Assembly (NCBI RefSeq): GCF_015752045.1
Contig: NZ_JADOUS010000012.1
Coordinates: 9,516 to 73,515 of the forward strand
DNA length: 64,000 nucleotides
Direction of reading: 5' to 3'
DNA from: Arthrobacter_D sp015752045
GTDB lineage: Bacteria > Actinomycetota > Actinomycetes > Actinomycetales > Micrococcaceae
This document shows, one piece after another, positions 46,807 to 55,593 of the stretch. The notes beneath the pieces were generated by a model. The model ran no database searches and was not told the origin of the DNA. It saw nothing but the letters and a program-made list of their open reading frames with translations. Numbering within the stretch: the stretch's first letter is position 1; each line of letters starts with the position of its first letter. A program made the position numbers and the translations under genes.

Positions 46807-47978
46807 GCGCCGTCGGGACCTGACACCCGCCGCGGCGTCCCGCGGGCGAAGCGCCGCAGGGCCCACTCGAGCGGACCGGTCCGGTACCTCGCGAGGACGA
46901 AGCGGCTGGCTGCCGCCTGCCCGGCGAAGAGCACGACGACGACCGCGACCACCAGGGTGGGCGGGAGTCGGTCCATCAGGCCGAGTCCGTACCCGGTGAA
47001 GACGAGGCACAGCACGGCGGACTGGGCCAGGTAGTTGGTCAATGACAGGCGCCCGGTAGGAACGAGGACCGCGGCGACGACGCGTCCGGCCCGTGACCCC
47101 AGCACCAGCAGGAGGGACGCGGCGTAGCCCGCGGTCACGAGCGGTGACGCCACGACCGAGATGCCGGTGGCCAGGAGTGGCGCCGCGCTCCCGGCGCCCC
47201 ACACGTCGAGGTAGGCCGAGTACCCCGCACCGGCCAGGCCGAGGGGGAGGGCCAGGACGACGACGCGCCACAGCACCGTGCGAGGGGGCACTGCGGGTCG
47301 GAGGACACCCTGCATCGCGAGGGCGGAGCCCGCGAGGAAGGCCGCGAGGGCGAGCGGCCCCTGGAAGAACACGACGGACGGCAGGACGACGCCGTAGGTG
47401 GCCGCATTGGCAGCGAGTGCGTCGGCGGGGGACGCCGCGGGCGTGGACGGGGCGGCGCCGGCGGCTACGTCGGCTCCCGACGCCCCGCCGACGAGCAGGA
47501 GCGCCGCCGCGGCGACGAGGAGCAGGGCCATCCCCAGCGTGATGCCGATCGCGAGACCGAGCCGTGCACGCGGCGGGACGGATGCGGCGGCGAGCAGGAT
47601 CGCGCCCGCCAGCGCGTACGTCAGCAGGATGTCGCCGTAGAACAGGGTCAGCCCGTGAACCACGCCGAGGATCCCCAGGAAGACGAGGCGCCGTGCCATG
47701 AGGCGTGCCGGGTCCCTGCCGGCCGTCGCGGCGAGTACGACGGACCCGTAGCCGAACAGCAGCGAGAACAGCAGGTAGAACTTGCCCTCGAAGAACGTCG
47801 CCACGACGAACCGGACACCGAGGTCCGTCCGTGACGCGGTGGACGCCTCCGGCCCTCCCGACAGATGGGACGAGTCGGCGAAGAACCACACATTGACCAT
47901 GAGGATGCCGAAGAGGGCGAAACCCCTCAGGGCGTCGATCTGCGCGATGCGGGAGTTCGCAGTGGTCGGTCCCGACAC
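46803..47978 (-). CDS. DUF418 polytopic membrane protein
   Basis: The 391-residue protein has about ten membrane helices. The N-terminus IAQIDALRGFALFGILMVN is the hallmark of the DUF418/YeiB family, distantly related to acyltransferase-3 proteins. The C-terminal DUF418 part contains GRLSLTNYLAQSAVLCLVF and GPLEWALRRFARG. Function is unknown; transport or modification of surface molecules is often proposed. The start is GTG. Confidence 0.88.
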   Translation of the reverse strand: MSGPTTANSRIAQIDALRGFALFGILMVNVWFFADSSHLSGGPEASTASRTDLGVRFVVATFFEGKFYLLFSLLFGYGSVVLAATAGRDPARLMARRLVFLGILGVVHGLTLFYGDILLTYALAGAILLAAASVPPRARLGLAIGITLGMALLLVAAAALLLVGGASGADVAAGAAPSTPAASPADALAANAATYGVVLPSVVFFQGPLALAAFLAGSALAMQGVLRPAVPPRTVLWRVVVLALPLGLAGAGYSAYLDVWGAGSAAPLLATGISVVASPLVTAGYAASLLLVLGSRAGRVVAAVLVPTGRLSLTNYLAQSAVLCLVFTGYGLGLMDRLPPTLVVAVVVVLFAGQAAASRFVLARYRTGPLEWALRRFARGTPRRVSGPDGA

Positions 47979-48165
47979 CCAATTCCACCTTTCACCGGAA
48001 ATACCCGGATAAATTCATTCGAAGGACTATGCCTGTACGTATTCCATACGGTAGCTTTGTCCACGTGCCATTGGGTCTTCCCAACTCGAACGGTTCCCCA
48101 CTCGACCTACGAGGGAACCGTGGCCACATGACCGCAGGTCACTCGACGGAACGGAGGTGGAGATC

Positions 48166-48234
48166 GTGAATACCCTGCTCGGCGGAGCCTTTGCCCGCCG
48201 TACCGATCCCGCCTTCATCCCCCGTCTCCGCTAG
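48166..48234 (+). CDS. Possible 22-residue peptide with strong ribosome site
   Basis: A GTG start follows GGAGGTGGAGATC, one of the strongest ribosome sites in the window. The frame encodes 22 residues starting MNTLLGGAFARRTDP and ending PRLR, then TAG. It could be a micro-protein or a regulatory leader peptide. No family was recognised, and conservation is needed to confirm it. Confidence 0.4.
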   Translation: MNTLLGGAFARRTDPAFIPRLR

Positions 48235-48557
48235 GAAGTCTGCGCACCGGCGATAGCCGGACGAACCAGCACCCCTCCCCGTGCCCGTGCGCGGCTTCCT
48301 TCGAACTCCTTTCCCCGGCAATGCCGTTCGTGGCTCGTTCCTGCCGAATTCCTTCCTGCCGAAAGTTAGTCATGCCCAATTCCCGGCCCATTCCTGCCCA
48401 ATTCACCGACGATCCCACGGAATCCCGTGGAGCCTCCGGCGAATTCATCATGAGCGGCTCCCTGACGCCGCTCCCGGACGCCCGTCCGGCACCGGACCCC
48501 CCGGGTGTCCCGGCACATCCCATGCCCGGTTTCCACCGCAGGAAGGAGGTGCAGCGC

Positions 48558-48680
48558 ATGCTGAGGAAATGGGGGAACAGCATCTCCCTGTACGGGCGGA
48601 CCTGGGTCGACCGGCCCCGTGACCCGTGGGAGGCGTCGCCGCGCTTCACGCTGCCCCAGCACACCACGTACATCAGGTGA
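48558..48680 (+). CDS. Possible 40-residue small protein with strong ribosome site
   Basis: The ATG sits six bases after GGAAGGAGGTG. The product starts MLRKWGNSISLYGRTW and ends HTTYIR, with net positive charge and no membrane helix. The frame is open upstream to 48321, so a longer protein is possible, but the ribosome site favours this start. RKWGNS recalls AbrB/MazE-type antitoxin starts, but the rest does not match. Function is unknown. Confidence 0.45.
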   Translation: MLRKWGNSISLYGRTWVDRPRDPWEASPRFTLPQHTTYIR

Positions 48681-48860
48681 TCCGTCGGCGCCTGCCGCGT
48701 CGACCACAGCCGGCGATCAGATCAGCGATCCCGGGTGCGGTCGACGGGCAGCGACGGCCAGGTGTGCCATCGGTTCACGGAATGGGGGGCGTGAGCAGGG
48801 CGTTATAGGGTCGTGAGGTTATGCGACCGGTCTCCCTCCGCCGGTCGGAAGGGAGATGGT

Positions 48861-50108
48861 GTGTCCGGCGTCAGGCGCGTGGCCATGCTGTCCCTGCACA
48901 CCTCGCCGCTCGAACAGCCCGGCACGGGGGACGCGGGCGGCATGAACGTCTATGTCAGGAGCACCGCCCTCGAACTCGCGGGGGTCGGGATCGACGTCGA
49001 GATCTTCACCCGGGAAGCCGGCGAGGGGCGCCCGCGGCGCGAGGTGCTCGCCGACGGCGTCGTGGTCCACCACCTCGATGCGGGACCCCGCCACCGCATC
49101 CCGAAGGAAGCCCTCCCGGGACTGACGGACACCTTCGCCGACGCGATCACCGAGGTGGCCGACCTCCTCGCGGACGGCCACTTCGACGTCCTGCATTCCC
49201 ACTACTGGGTCTCCGGGATGGTGGGCCTCACGCTCAGCCGGCAGATGAACCTGCCCCTGGTCCACTCCATGCACACGATGGCGAAGGTCAAGAACCTGCG
49301 CATGAAGGCGCTCATCGCGCCGGAACCGGCCGAACGGATCGCCGGTGAGCAGGAGGTCGTCGCGGGGGCGGCACGCCTGATCGCGAACACGAGCACCGAG
49401 GCGACCGAACTCATCTCGCTCTACGGCGCCACCCCGGACCGGGTGGACGTGGTGGCACCGGGCGTGGACCTGTCGACGTTCCACCCGGGGGACAGGTCGG
49501 GCGCCCGCGCTGCACTGGCCTTCCCGCCGGAGCAGTTCCACGTGGTGTTCGCCGGGAGGATCCAGAAGCTCAAGGGTCCGCAGGTCCTCGTGGCCGCGGC
49601 CGCGGAACTCCGGCGCCGGCGGCCGGACATCCCGCTTGCCGTCAGCATCCTCGGTGCGGGAAGCGGCCCCGAGGCGCTCGCCCTCCAGCCCCTCATCGAC
49701 GCCGCCGGCCTCACGCGGGACGTGCGCCTCTACCCGCCCGTCACCGCCTCCCACCTCGCGCAGTGGTTCCGTTCCGCGGACGTGGTGGCCATGCCGTCCT
49801 TCAGCGAGTCCTTCGGGCTCGTGGCGCTCGAGGCGCAGGCCTGCGGCACCCCCGTGGTCGCCGCCAACGTCGGCGGGCTGCCCCAGGCCGTCAGCGACGG
49901 GCGCAGCGGCCTCCTCGTGGACGGCCACTCCGCGACCGGCTGGGCGGACGTGCTCGAACGATTGCACGACGACGCCCGCCTCCGGGAGACACTGGGCCGC
50001 GGGGCCGCCACCCATGCGCTGGCGTTCGGCTGGCAGCGCACGGCCCTGCTGACGGCCCAGAGCTACCGCACCGCCGTCGAGCGTTTCTCCACGGCGACCG
50101 CCCGCTGA
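48861..50108 (+). CDS. mshA: D-inositol-3-phosphate glycosyltransferase MshA
   Basis: The 415-residue GT4-family enzyme transfers GlcNAc from UDP-GlcNAc to inositol phosphate, the first step of mycothiol synthesis. N-terminal motifs MLSLHTSPLEQPGTGDAGGM and HSHYWVSGMVGL and the C-terminal SFSESFGLVALEAQACGTPV (E-x7-E nucleotide-sugar site) are diagnostic. The GTG at 48861 follows GGGAG and gives the family length. A longer frame from 48813 is less likely. Its acceptor substrate is made by ino1, encoded about 4 kb downstream. Confidence 0.94.
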   Translation: MSGVRRVAMLSLHTSPLEQPGTGDAGGMNVYVRSTALELAGVGIDVEIFTREAGEGRPRREVLADGVVVHHLDAGPRHRIPKEALPGLTDTFADAITEVADLLADGHFDVLHSHYWVSGMVGLTLSRQMNLPLVHSMHTMAKVKNLRMKALIAPEPAERIAGEQEVVAGAARLIANTSTEATELISLYGATPDRVDVVAPGVDLSTFHPGDRSGARAALAFPPEQFHVVFAGRIQKLKGPQVLVAAAAELRRRRPDIPLAVSILGAGSGPEALALQPLIDAAGLTRDVRLYPPVTASHLAQWFRSADVVAMPSFSESFGLVALEAQACGTPVVAANVGGLPQAVSDGRSGLLVDGHSATGWADVLERLHDDARLRETLGRGAATHALAFGWQRTALLTAQSYRTAVERFSTATAR

Positions 50109-50139
50109 ACCTCGGGCCCGCGCACCCTAGGATGGAAGC

Positions 50140-50910
50140 GTGAATCCCGCCGAGCTCGCCGAATACCTCGATTCCGTTCGTATCACCGGGCTGGTGGCCA
50201 CGCCGCGGCAGGACAACCTGAAGCACATGCGGCTCTTCCTGGAGCGCAACGAGCACCTCGAGTTCGGGGTGGAACACACCCGCGACTGGACCTACGACGA
50301 CGTCTTCGACCTCATGCACGAACGCGTGGGGACGAGCCCCGACCGGGACCACACCGAGGGCCAGGACACCATCGACGCCGGGAAGTGCGTCGCCGCCCTC
50401 GACCGTTTCGCCGACCGGCTGGGGGCGTCCGCCCGCCGGAGGGAGCGGATCCTCTTCGCCACGGGCCACCCGGCGGGCCTGCTCCCGGTCCATGCTGCCT
50501 TCGCGCAGGCCGTGGCCTCGGCGGGCGCCACGGTGGTACGCGTCCCGGAGGGGCGCCGCTTCGGCGCCGGTGACATCCGGCAGGTCTTCGGCGTGCTCGT
50601 GTGGCACCAGCACGGCGGACTCATGCACACCCACTTCCCCGAGCCGATGCGCCTGAGCCTCGAGACGCTCACCCGCGCCGGCCACGAACTGCCGGACCTC
50701 GTCGTGGCCGATCACGGGTGGGCCGGCCATGCGGCGAATGCCGGATTGCCGACCGTCGGCTTCGCGGACTGCAACGACCCCGGGCTGTTCGTCTCCGAGG
50801 CGCAGGGCCAGCTCGACGTCGCCGTCCCGCTCGACGACAACGTGACCCCGGGACTGTACGAACCCCTCATCGACTACGTCCTCGGGCGGGCAGGACTCCC
50901 GCGGGCCTGA
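50140..50910 (+). CDS. Conserved actinobacterial protein (phosphatase-annotated family)
   Basis: The 256-residue cytoplasmic protein starts MNPAELAEYLDSVRITGLV and contains conserved-looking motifs FATGHPAGLLPVH, HTHFPEPM, VVADHGWAGHAANAG and DCNDPGLFV. Similar proteins near mshA in other actinobacteria are annotated as phosphatases, but I cannot see a standard phosphatase signature. The abundance of His and Asp in the motifs suggests metal or phosphate binding. It starts 31 bp after mshA and may share its transcript. Confidence 0.65.
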   Translation: MNPAELAEYLDSVRITGLVATPRQDNLKHMRLFLERNEHLEFGVEHTRDWTYDDVFDLMHERVGTSPDRDHTEGQDTIDAGKCVAALDRFADRLGASARRRERILFATGHPAGLLPVHAAFAQAVASAGATVVRVPEGRRFGAGDIRQVFGVLVWHQHGGLMHTHFPEPMRLSLETLTRAGHELPDLVVADHGWAGHAANAGLPTVGFADCNDPGLFVSEAQGQLDVAVPLDDNVTPGLYEPLIDYVLGRAGLPRA

Positions 50911-50936
50911 TCCCGGTGCGCTGATAGGTTGGCTGC

Positions 50937-52604
50937 ATGAGCGATCTTGAGATTGCCCGCGCCGCCGCGGTGAAGCCCATCGAGGACATTTCCGATGCGG
51001 CAGGGATCCCGCGGGAGGCCCTGGAGTTCCACGGCCGTTTCAAGGCGAAGATCGACCCGCGCCTGCTGCCCGAGGACGGCCGTACCCCCGGCAAGCTGGT
51101 CCTGGTCAGCGCCATGAGTCCCACGCCCGCCGGCGAGGGCAAGTCCACCTGCACCGTGGGGCTCGCGGATTCGCTCGCCCGGGCGGGGCAGCGCGTCATG
51201 ATCGCCCTGCGTGAGCCGTCCCTCGGCCCCGTGCTGGGCATGAAGGGTGGCGCGACCGGCGGCGGCTACTCACAGGTGCTGCCGATGGACGAGATCAACC
51301 TGCACTTCACGGGTGACTTCCATGCGATCACCTCCGCGAACAACGCACTGGCCGCCCTGATCGACAACCACATCCACCAGGGCAACGAGCTCGGCATCGA
51401 TCCGCGGCGCATCACCTTCAAGCGGGTCCTGGATGTCAACGACCGCGCGCTGCGCGAAGTGGTCATCGGCCTCGGGGGGCCGATGCAGGGGACCCCCCGC
51501 CAGGACGGCTTCGACATCACCGTGGCCTCCGAGATCATGGCCGTCTTCTGCCTGGCTGGAGACCCCGCGGACCTGAAGGAACGCCTGGCGAACATCACCT
51601 TCGGCTACACCTACGACCGCCGACCCCTGACCGTGCGGGACCTACGGGTGGAGGGGGCGCTGGCACTGCTGCTCAAGGACGCCCTCAAGCCCAACCTCGT
51701 GCAGACCATCGCCGGCACCCCGGCCCTCGTCCACGGCGGCCCTTTCGCGAACATCGCGCACGGCTGCAACTCCGTCATCGCCACCCGGACGGCCCGCCGC
51801 CTCGCGGACATCGTCGTCACGGAGGCCGGTTTCGGCGCGGACCTCGGGGCCGAGAAGTTCATGGACATCAAGGCGCGGGCCGCGGATCTCGCCCCCCACG
51901 CCGTCGTGATCGTCGCGACCATCCGTGCCCTCAAGATGCACGGCGGGGTCGCCAAGGCGGACCTCGCCAGGCCCGACGCCGACGCCCTCCGGGACGGGAC
52001 GGCGAACCTCCTCCGCCACGTGCGGAACATCGAGAAGTTCGGGATCCCGCCCGTCGTCGCCATCAACAGGTTCGGCACGGACTCGCAGGAGGAGCTCGAC
52101 TGGCTGCTCTCCTGGTGTGCCGGCGAGGGGATCGCCGCCGCCGTTGCCGATGTGTGGGGCCAGGGCGGCGGGGGGCCCGGCGGCGACGAGCTCGCCGCCG
52201 AGGTGCTCGCCGCCCTCGAACGCCCCGTCGCCTTCTCCCACCTCTATCCGCTCGATCTCCCCGTCGCCGAGAAGATCCGCACGATCGTGCAGGAGATCTA
52301 CGGCGCGGACGGCGTCGACTTCTCGGTCCCGGCCCTGCGCCGACTGAAGGAGATCGAGGCGAACGGGTGGGCGGGGATGCCCGTGTGCATGGCGAAGACC
52401 CAGTACTCGTTCTCGGACGATCCCAGCGTGCTCGGAGCACCCAAGGGCTTCACCGTCCACGTCCGGGACCTCATCCCGAAGACCGGTGCCGGGTTCATCG
52501 TCGCCCTCACGGGATCCGTGATGACGATGCCCGGACTGCCGAAGGATCCGGCCGCGCTCCGCATGGACGTGGACGCCGACGGCAACGCCGTCGGGCTGTT
52601 CTAG
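50937..52604 (+). CDS. fhs: Formate--tetrahydrofolate ligase
   Basis: The 555-residue ATP-dependent enzyme makes 10-formyl-tetrahydrofolate from formate, feeding purine and fMet-tRNA synthesis. It has the P-loop TPAGEGKSTCTVGLADSL, KGGATGGGYSQVLPMDEINL and KTQYSFSDDPSVLGAP. It follows the previous gene by 26 bp and ends at a strong terminator shared with ino1. Confidence 0.97.
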   Translation: MSDLEIARAAAVKPIEDISDAAGIPREALEFHGRFKAKIDPRLLPEDGRTPGKLVLVSAMSPTPAGEGKSTCTVGLADSLARAGQRVMIALREPSLGPVLGMKGGATGGGYSQVLPMDEINLHFTGDFHAITSANNALAALIDNHIHQGNELGIDPRRITFKRVLDVNDRALREVVIGLGGPMQGTPRQDGFDITVASEIMAVFCLAGDPADLKERLANITFGYTYDRRPLTVRDLRVEGALALLLKDALKPNLVQTIAGTPALVHGGPFANIAHGCNSVIATRTARRLADIVVTEAGFGADLGAEKFMDIKARAADLAPHAVVIVATIRALKMHGGVAKADLARPDADALRDGTANLLRHVRNIEKFGIPPVVAINRFGTDSQEELDWLLSWCAGEGIAAAVADVWGQGGGGPGGDELAAEVLAALERPVAFSHLYPLDLPVAEKIRTIVQEIYGADGVDFSVPALRRLKEIEANGWAGMPVCMAKTQYSFSDDPSVLGAPKGFTVHVRDLIPKTGAGFIVALTGSVMTMPGLPKDPAALRMDVDADGNAVGLF

Positions 52605-52641
52605 CGCCGGACCCTGCCGCCCGTTCGGGCCGGAACGCACG

Positions 52642-52673
52642 GGAGGCCGGGACGGATATCCGTCCCGGCCTCC
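52642..52673. terminator. Bidirectional terminator between fhs and ino1
   Basis: A perfect 32-base palindrome (arm GGAGGCCGGGACGGAT) lies between two convergent genes. It is followed by TTCGG on one side. Confidence 0.85.
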
Positions 52674-52684
52674 TTCGGTGCTGT

Positions 52685-53770
52685 CTAGCGCTCGATGTCA
52701 CCGCGGATGAAGGCCTCGACCTTCTCGTGGGCGATGTCGTCGGCGTACTGCTCAGGCGGCGACTTCATGAAGTAGCTCGACGCCGAGAGGATCGGTCCGC
52801 CGATACCGCGGTCCAGGGCGATCTTCGCCGCGCGGATGGCGTCGATGATGACGCCGGCCGAGTTCGGCGAGTCCCAGACCTCGAGCTTGTACTCGAGGGA
52901 CACCGGGGCGTCACCGAAGTTGCGGCCCTCGAGGCGGACGAAGGCCCACTTGCGGTCGTCGAGCCAGGCGACGTAGTCCGACGGGCCGATATGGACGTCA
53001 TTGGCCCGCAGCTGGGCCTTGACGTTCGAGGTGACGGCCTGGGTCTTGGAGATCTTCTTCGACTCGAGGCGGTCACGCTCGAGCATGTTCTTGAAGTCCA
53101 TGTTGCCGCCGACGTTCAGCTGGTAGGTGCGGTCGAGCGTGACGCCGCGGTCCTCGAACAGCTTCGCCATGACGCGGTGGGTGATCGTGGCGCCGATCTG
53201 GCTCTTGATGTCGTCGCCGATGATCGGGATCCCGGCCTCGGTGAACTTGTCGGCCCACTCCTTGGTGCCCGCGATGAACACGGGGAGGGCGTTGACGAAC
53301 GCGACGCCGGCGTCGATGGCGCACTGGGCGTAGTACTTCGCGGCGTGCTCCGAGCCGACGGGCAGGTAGCAGACCAGGACGTCGGCCCTGGAGGCCTTGA
53401 GCTGGGCGACGATGTCGACGGGCTCCTCGTCCGACTCCACGATGGTCTCGCGGTAGTACTTGCCGAGACCGTCCAGGGTGTGTCCGCGCTGGACGATGAC
53501 GCCGGTCGGCGGCACGTCGGCGATCTTGATCGTGTTGTTCTCGCTGGCGCCGATCGCCTCGGCGAGGTCGTGGCCCACCTTCTTGCCGTCGACGTCGAAC
53601 GCCGCCACGAACTGCACGTCCCCCACGTGGTACTTGCCGAACTCGACGTGCATCAAGCCGGGAATGGCACCCGACGCATCCGCGTCGCGGTAGTAGTGCA
53701 CGCCCTGGACCAGCGACGCGGCACAGTTGCCGACTCCAATAATTGCCACGCGAATGGGGTTCTGTCCCAC
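52685..53770 (-). CDS. ino1: Inositol-3-phosphate synthase
   Basis: The 361-residue NAD-dependent enzyme converts glucose 6-phosphate to myo-inositol phosphate. It has the NAD fold VAIIGVGNCAASLVQG, the substrate-site segment GDDIKSQIGATITHR and NVGGNMDFKNMLERDRLESK. The GTG at 53770 was chosen for GAGGAG four bases upstream. Its product supplies MshA for mycothiol and also phosphatidylinositol. It is divergent from the GT87 gene. Confidence 0.96.
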   Translation of the reverse strand: MGQNPIRVAIIGVGNCAASLVQGVHYYRDADASGAIPGLMHVEFGKYHVGDVQFVAAFDVDGKKVGHDLAEAIGASENNTIKIADVPPTGVIVQRGHTLDGLGKYYRETIVESDEEPVDIVAQLKASRADVLVCYLPVGSEHAAKYYAQCAIDAGVAFVNALPVFIAGTKEWADKFTEAGIPIIGDDIKSQIGATITHRVMAKLFEDRGVTLDRTYQLNVGGNMDFKNMLERDRLESKKISKTQAVTSNVKAQLRANDVHIGPSDYVAWLDDRKWAFVRLEGRNFGDAPVSLEYKLEVWDSPNSAGVIIDAIRAAKIALDRGIGGPILSASSYFMKSPPEQYADDIAHEKVEAFIRGDIER

Positions 53771-53961
53771 AGTTCTCCTCGAAAGCCAGTTGAATATGCC
53801 CCGGCCGTCATCGCCCCGGGCGCGGTTGGCAGGGAATGCCAGTCTACGTTCAGTTTTCAACGCGGGCGGATGCCGCGTCATTCCTCGATCGAGCCGGAAT
53901 CGTCGGTCGCGCGCCCGGAGCGCCCGGATGCCCGCGGACGCGAGGAGGTTAGGCTCGGGAG

Positions 53962-55593
53962 ATGACCTCGGGCACGGGCAGGCGCGGCCCCTATCGCATC
54001 AGTGTCCCGAGCCGGTCCGATCCTGCGCTGCGGCCACTGGTCGAGGGTGTCGGAGGCCCCCTCGGGCGGCGCGCCGACCCCGGTCGGATCTCGCCCGGAT
54101 GGTTCACGGTGGAGCGGGTGCTGATCCTCCTGACCGTCTGCTCGGCGGTCCTGGCCGTCGTCGTCAAGAACCCCTGCCGGATCCAGGGATGGTCCGCACC
54201 GGACTACTTCTATCGCGCCTGCTATTCCGACTGGACCGAGCTCTACCGGAGCCGGGGTCTCGGAGACGGCGTCCTCCCGTTCATCACCCCCGGGGCGCTC
54301 TTCGAGTATCCGGTGCTGCTCGGGCTGCTCGCCTCGGGAACCGCGGTGCTCGTGGAGATGATCGGGAGCGGAGCCGAACCCGCCGAAGCCTCGCGCCTCT
54401 ACTTCGACGTCAACGCCGTGCTCCTCGCCGGGGTGTGGATCCTGACGGTCCTCGCGACCCTCCGCCTGGCCGGCCGGCGCCCCTGGGACGCGGCCATCGT
54501 GGCCACTGCCCCGGTCATCATCCTGTCCGGCACCATCAACTGGGATCTCTGGGCCGTGCTGCTCGCGACGGCCGGGATGCTGGCGTTCGCGCGCGAGCGG
54601 CCGGTCCTGGCGGGGGTCCTCTGGGGGCTCGGCACCGCCGTGAAGCTCTACCCCGTCCTCATTCTCGGCGCGGTGCTGGTCCTGGCGATCCGCACGGGGC
54701 GCTACCGGCCCTTCCTCGGCGCCCTGGCCGGGACGCTCGCGGCCTGGCTCGCGGTCAACCTGCCGTTCCTCCTGCGTGATCCCGAGGGCTGGGGGTACTT
54801 CCTCACCTTCTCGGAGACGCGCGACGCCGGATTCTCCTCGGGCTGGTACGTCTACAACGCGCTGGCACGGCAGGCCGGCGCCGCCACCCTCACGCCGGGC
54901 GCGATCAACGCCGGCGCCGCCGTCCTGTTCGTGATCGCCTGCGCGGGCATCGCGGTCCTCGCACTCCGGGCGCAGCGCCGGCCCCGGCTGGCCCAACTGG
55001 TGCTGCTCATCGTGGGTGCGTTCATCCTCTGCAACAAGGTCTACTCGCCCCAGTACGCCCTGTGGCTCGTGCCCCTCATGGCACTCGCGGTCCCCCGATG
55101 GCGGGTGGTCTTCGCCTGGCAGTTCGTGCAGATCCTCCACTGGGCGGCGGTCTGGCTGTACCTGGGCGGCACGACGAGCGGGGGCCCTGCCGCGAACAAC
55201 CTGGGACTGGGCACCTACTCCTGGGCCGTCCTCGCCCATATACTCGCTACTGCATATGTCATGGGCGTGGTTGTCGCGGAGATCCTCGCGCCTTGCCGGG
55301 ACGTCGTACGGCGGATCGGCATCGACGATCCCCAGGGTGGCCCGTTCGACGGGGCACTCGACCGCTTCATCCTGGGTCTTCGCGGATCCTCGCCCCTGCG
55401 CCGACCCGTGGAGGGGCCGCGCACGGCGCGGAACGGATCCGCGGGTGCCGCTCCGATAGGCTTGCAGGACCGCGCGGGCGCAAGCGTCACCCCGCCGGCC
55501 GGCAGGATCGGGCCGGAGCCGGCCGGGACCCCGACCCGCAGCGCAGCCGATCATCAGACCAGTGCAGGACCCCCAGTGAGAGACCCCCAGTGA
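53962..55593 (+). CDS. GT87-family (DUF2029) polyprenol-phosphate sugar transferase
   Basis: The 543-residue polytopic GT-C-type protein has about ten membrane helices and DUF2029 motifs, including the acidic stretch in IINWDLWAVLLATAGM and the GLGTAVKLYPVL segment. Members add mannose or arabinose to lipoglycans using polyprenyl-phosphate donors. The C-terminal 100 residues are Pro/Ala-rich and probably disordered. The stop overlaps the Fem-like gene by 4 bp (GTGA). Confidence 0.87.
   Translation: MTSGTGRRGPYRISVPSRSDPALRPLVEGVGGPLGRRADPGRISPGWFTVERVLILLTVCSAVLAVVVKNPCRIQGWSAPDYFYRACYSDWTELYRSRGLGDGVLPFITPGALFEYPVLLGLLASGTAVLVEMIGSGAEPAEASRLYFDVNAVLLAGVWILTVLATLRLAGRRPWDAAIVATAPVIILSGTINWDLWAVLLATAGMLAFARERPVLAGVLWGLGTAVKLYPVLILGAVLVLAIRTGRYRPFLGALAGTLAAWLAVNLPFLLRDPEGWGYFLTFSETRDAGFSSGWYVYNALARQAGAATLTPGAINAGAAVLFVIACAGIAVLALRAQRRPRLAQLVLLIVGAFILCNKVYSPQYALWLVPLMALAVPRWRVVFAWQFVQILHWAAVWLYLGGTTSGGPAANNLGLGTYSWAVLAHILATAYVMGVVVAEILAPCRDVVRRIGIDDPQGGPFDGALDRFILGLRGSSPLRRPVEGPRTARNGSAGAAPIGLQDRAGASVTPPAGRIGPEPAGTPTRSAADHQTSAGPPVRDPQ

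Larger units (their letters stand above)
47979..48860. other. Gene-poor interval between DUF418 and mshA
   Basis: These 882 bases lie between divergent genes and have no long credible gene. Two short frames with excellent ribosome sites occur (48166-48234 and 48558-48680). Imperfect copies of CCTGCC(G/C)AATTC are scattered through 48335-48415. The mshA promoter should lie near the right end. Confidence 0.55.

Noticed and set aside
46168..47988. A 606-codon leftward frame overlapping DUF418 and the histidine phosphatase
   Set aside because: It reads DUF418 in a wrong frame. Arg/Gly/Pro-rich content and no motifs.
48558..48680. Resemblance of the start of the 40-residue frame to MazE/AbrB antitoxins
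   Set aside because: Only the short RKWGNS string matches. No AbrB strand pattern and no toxin gene follow.
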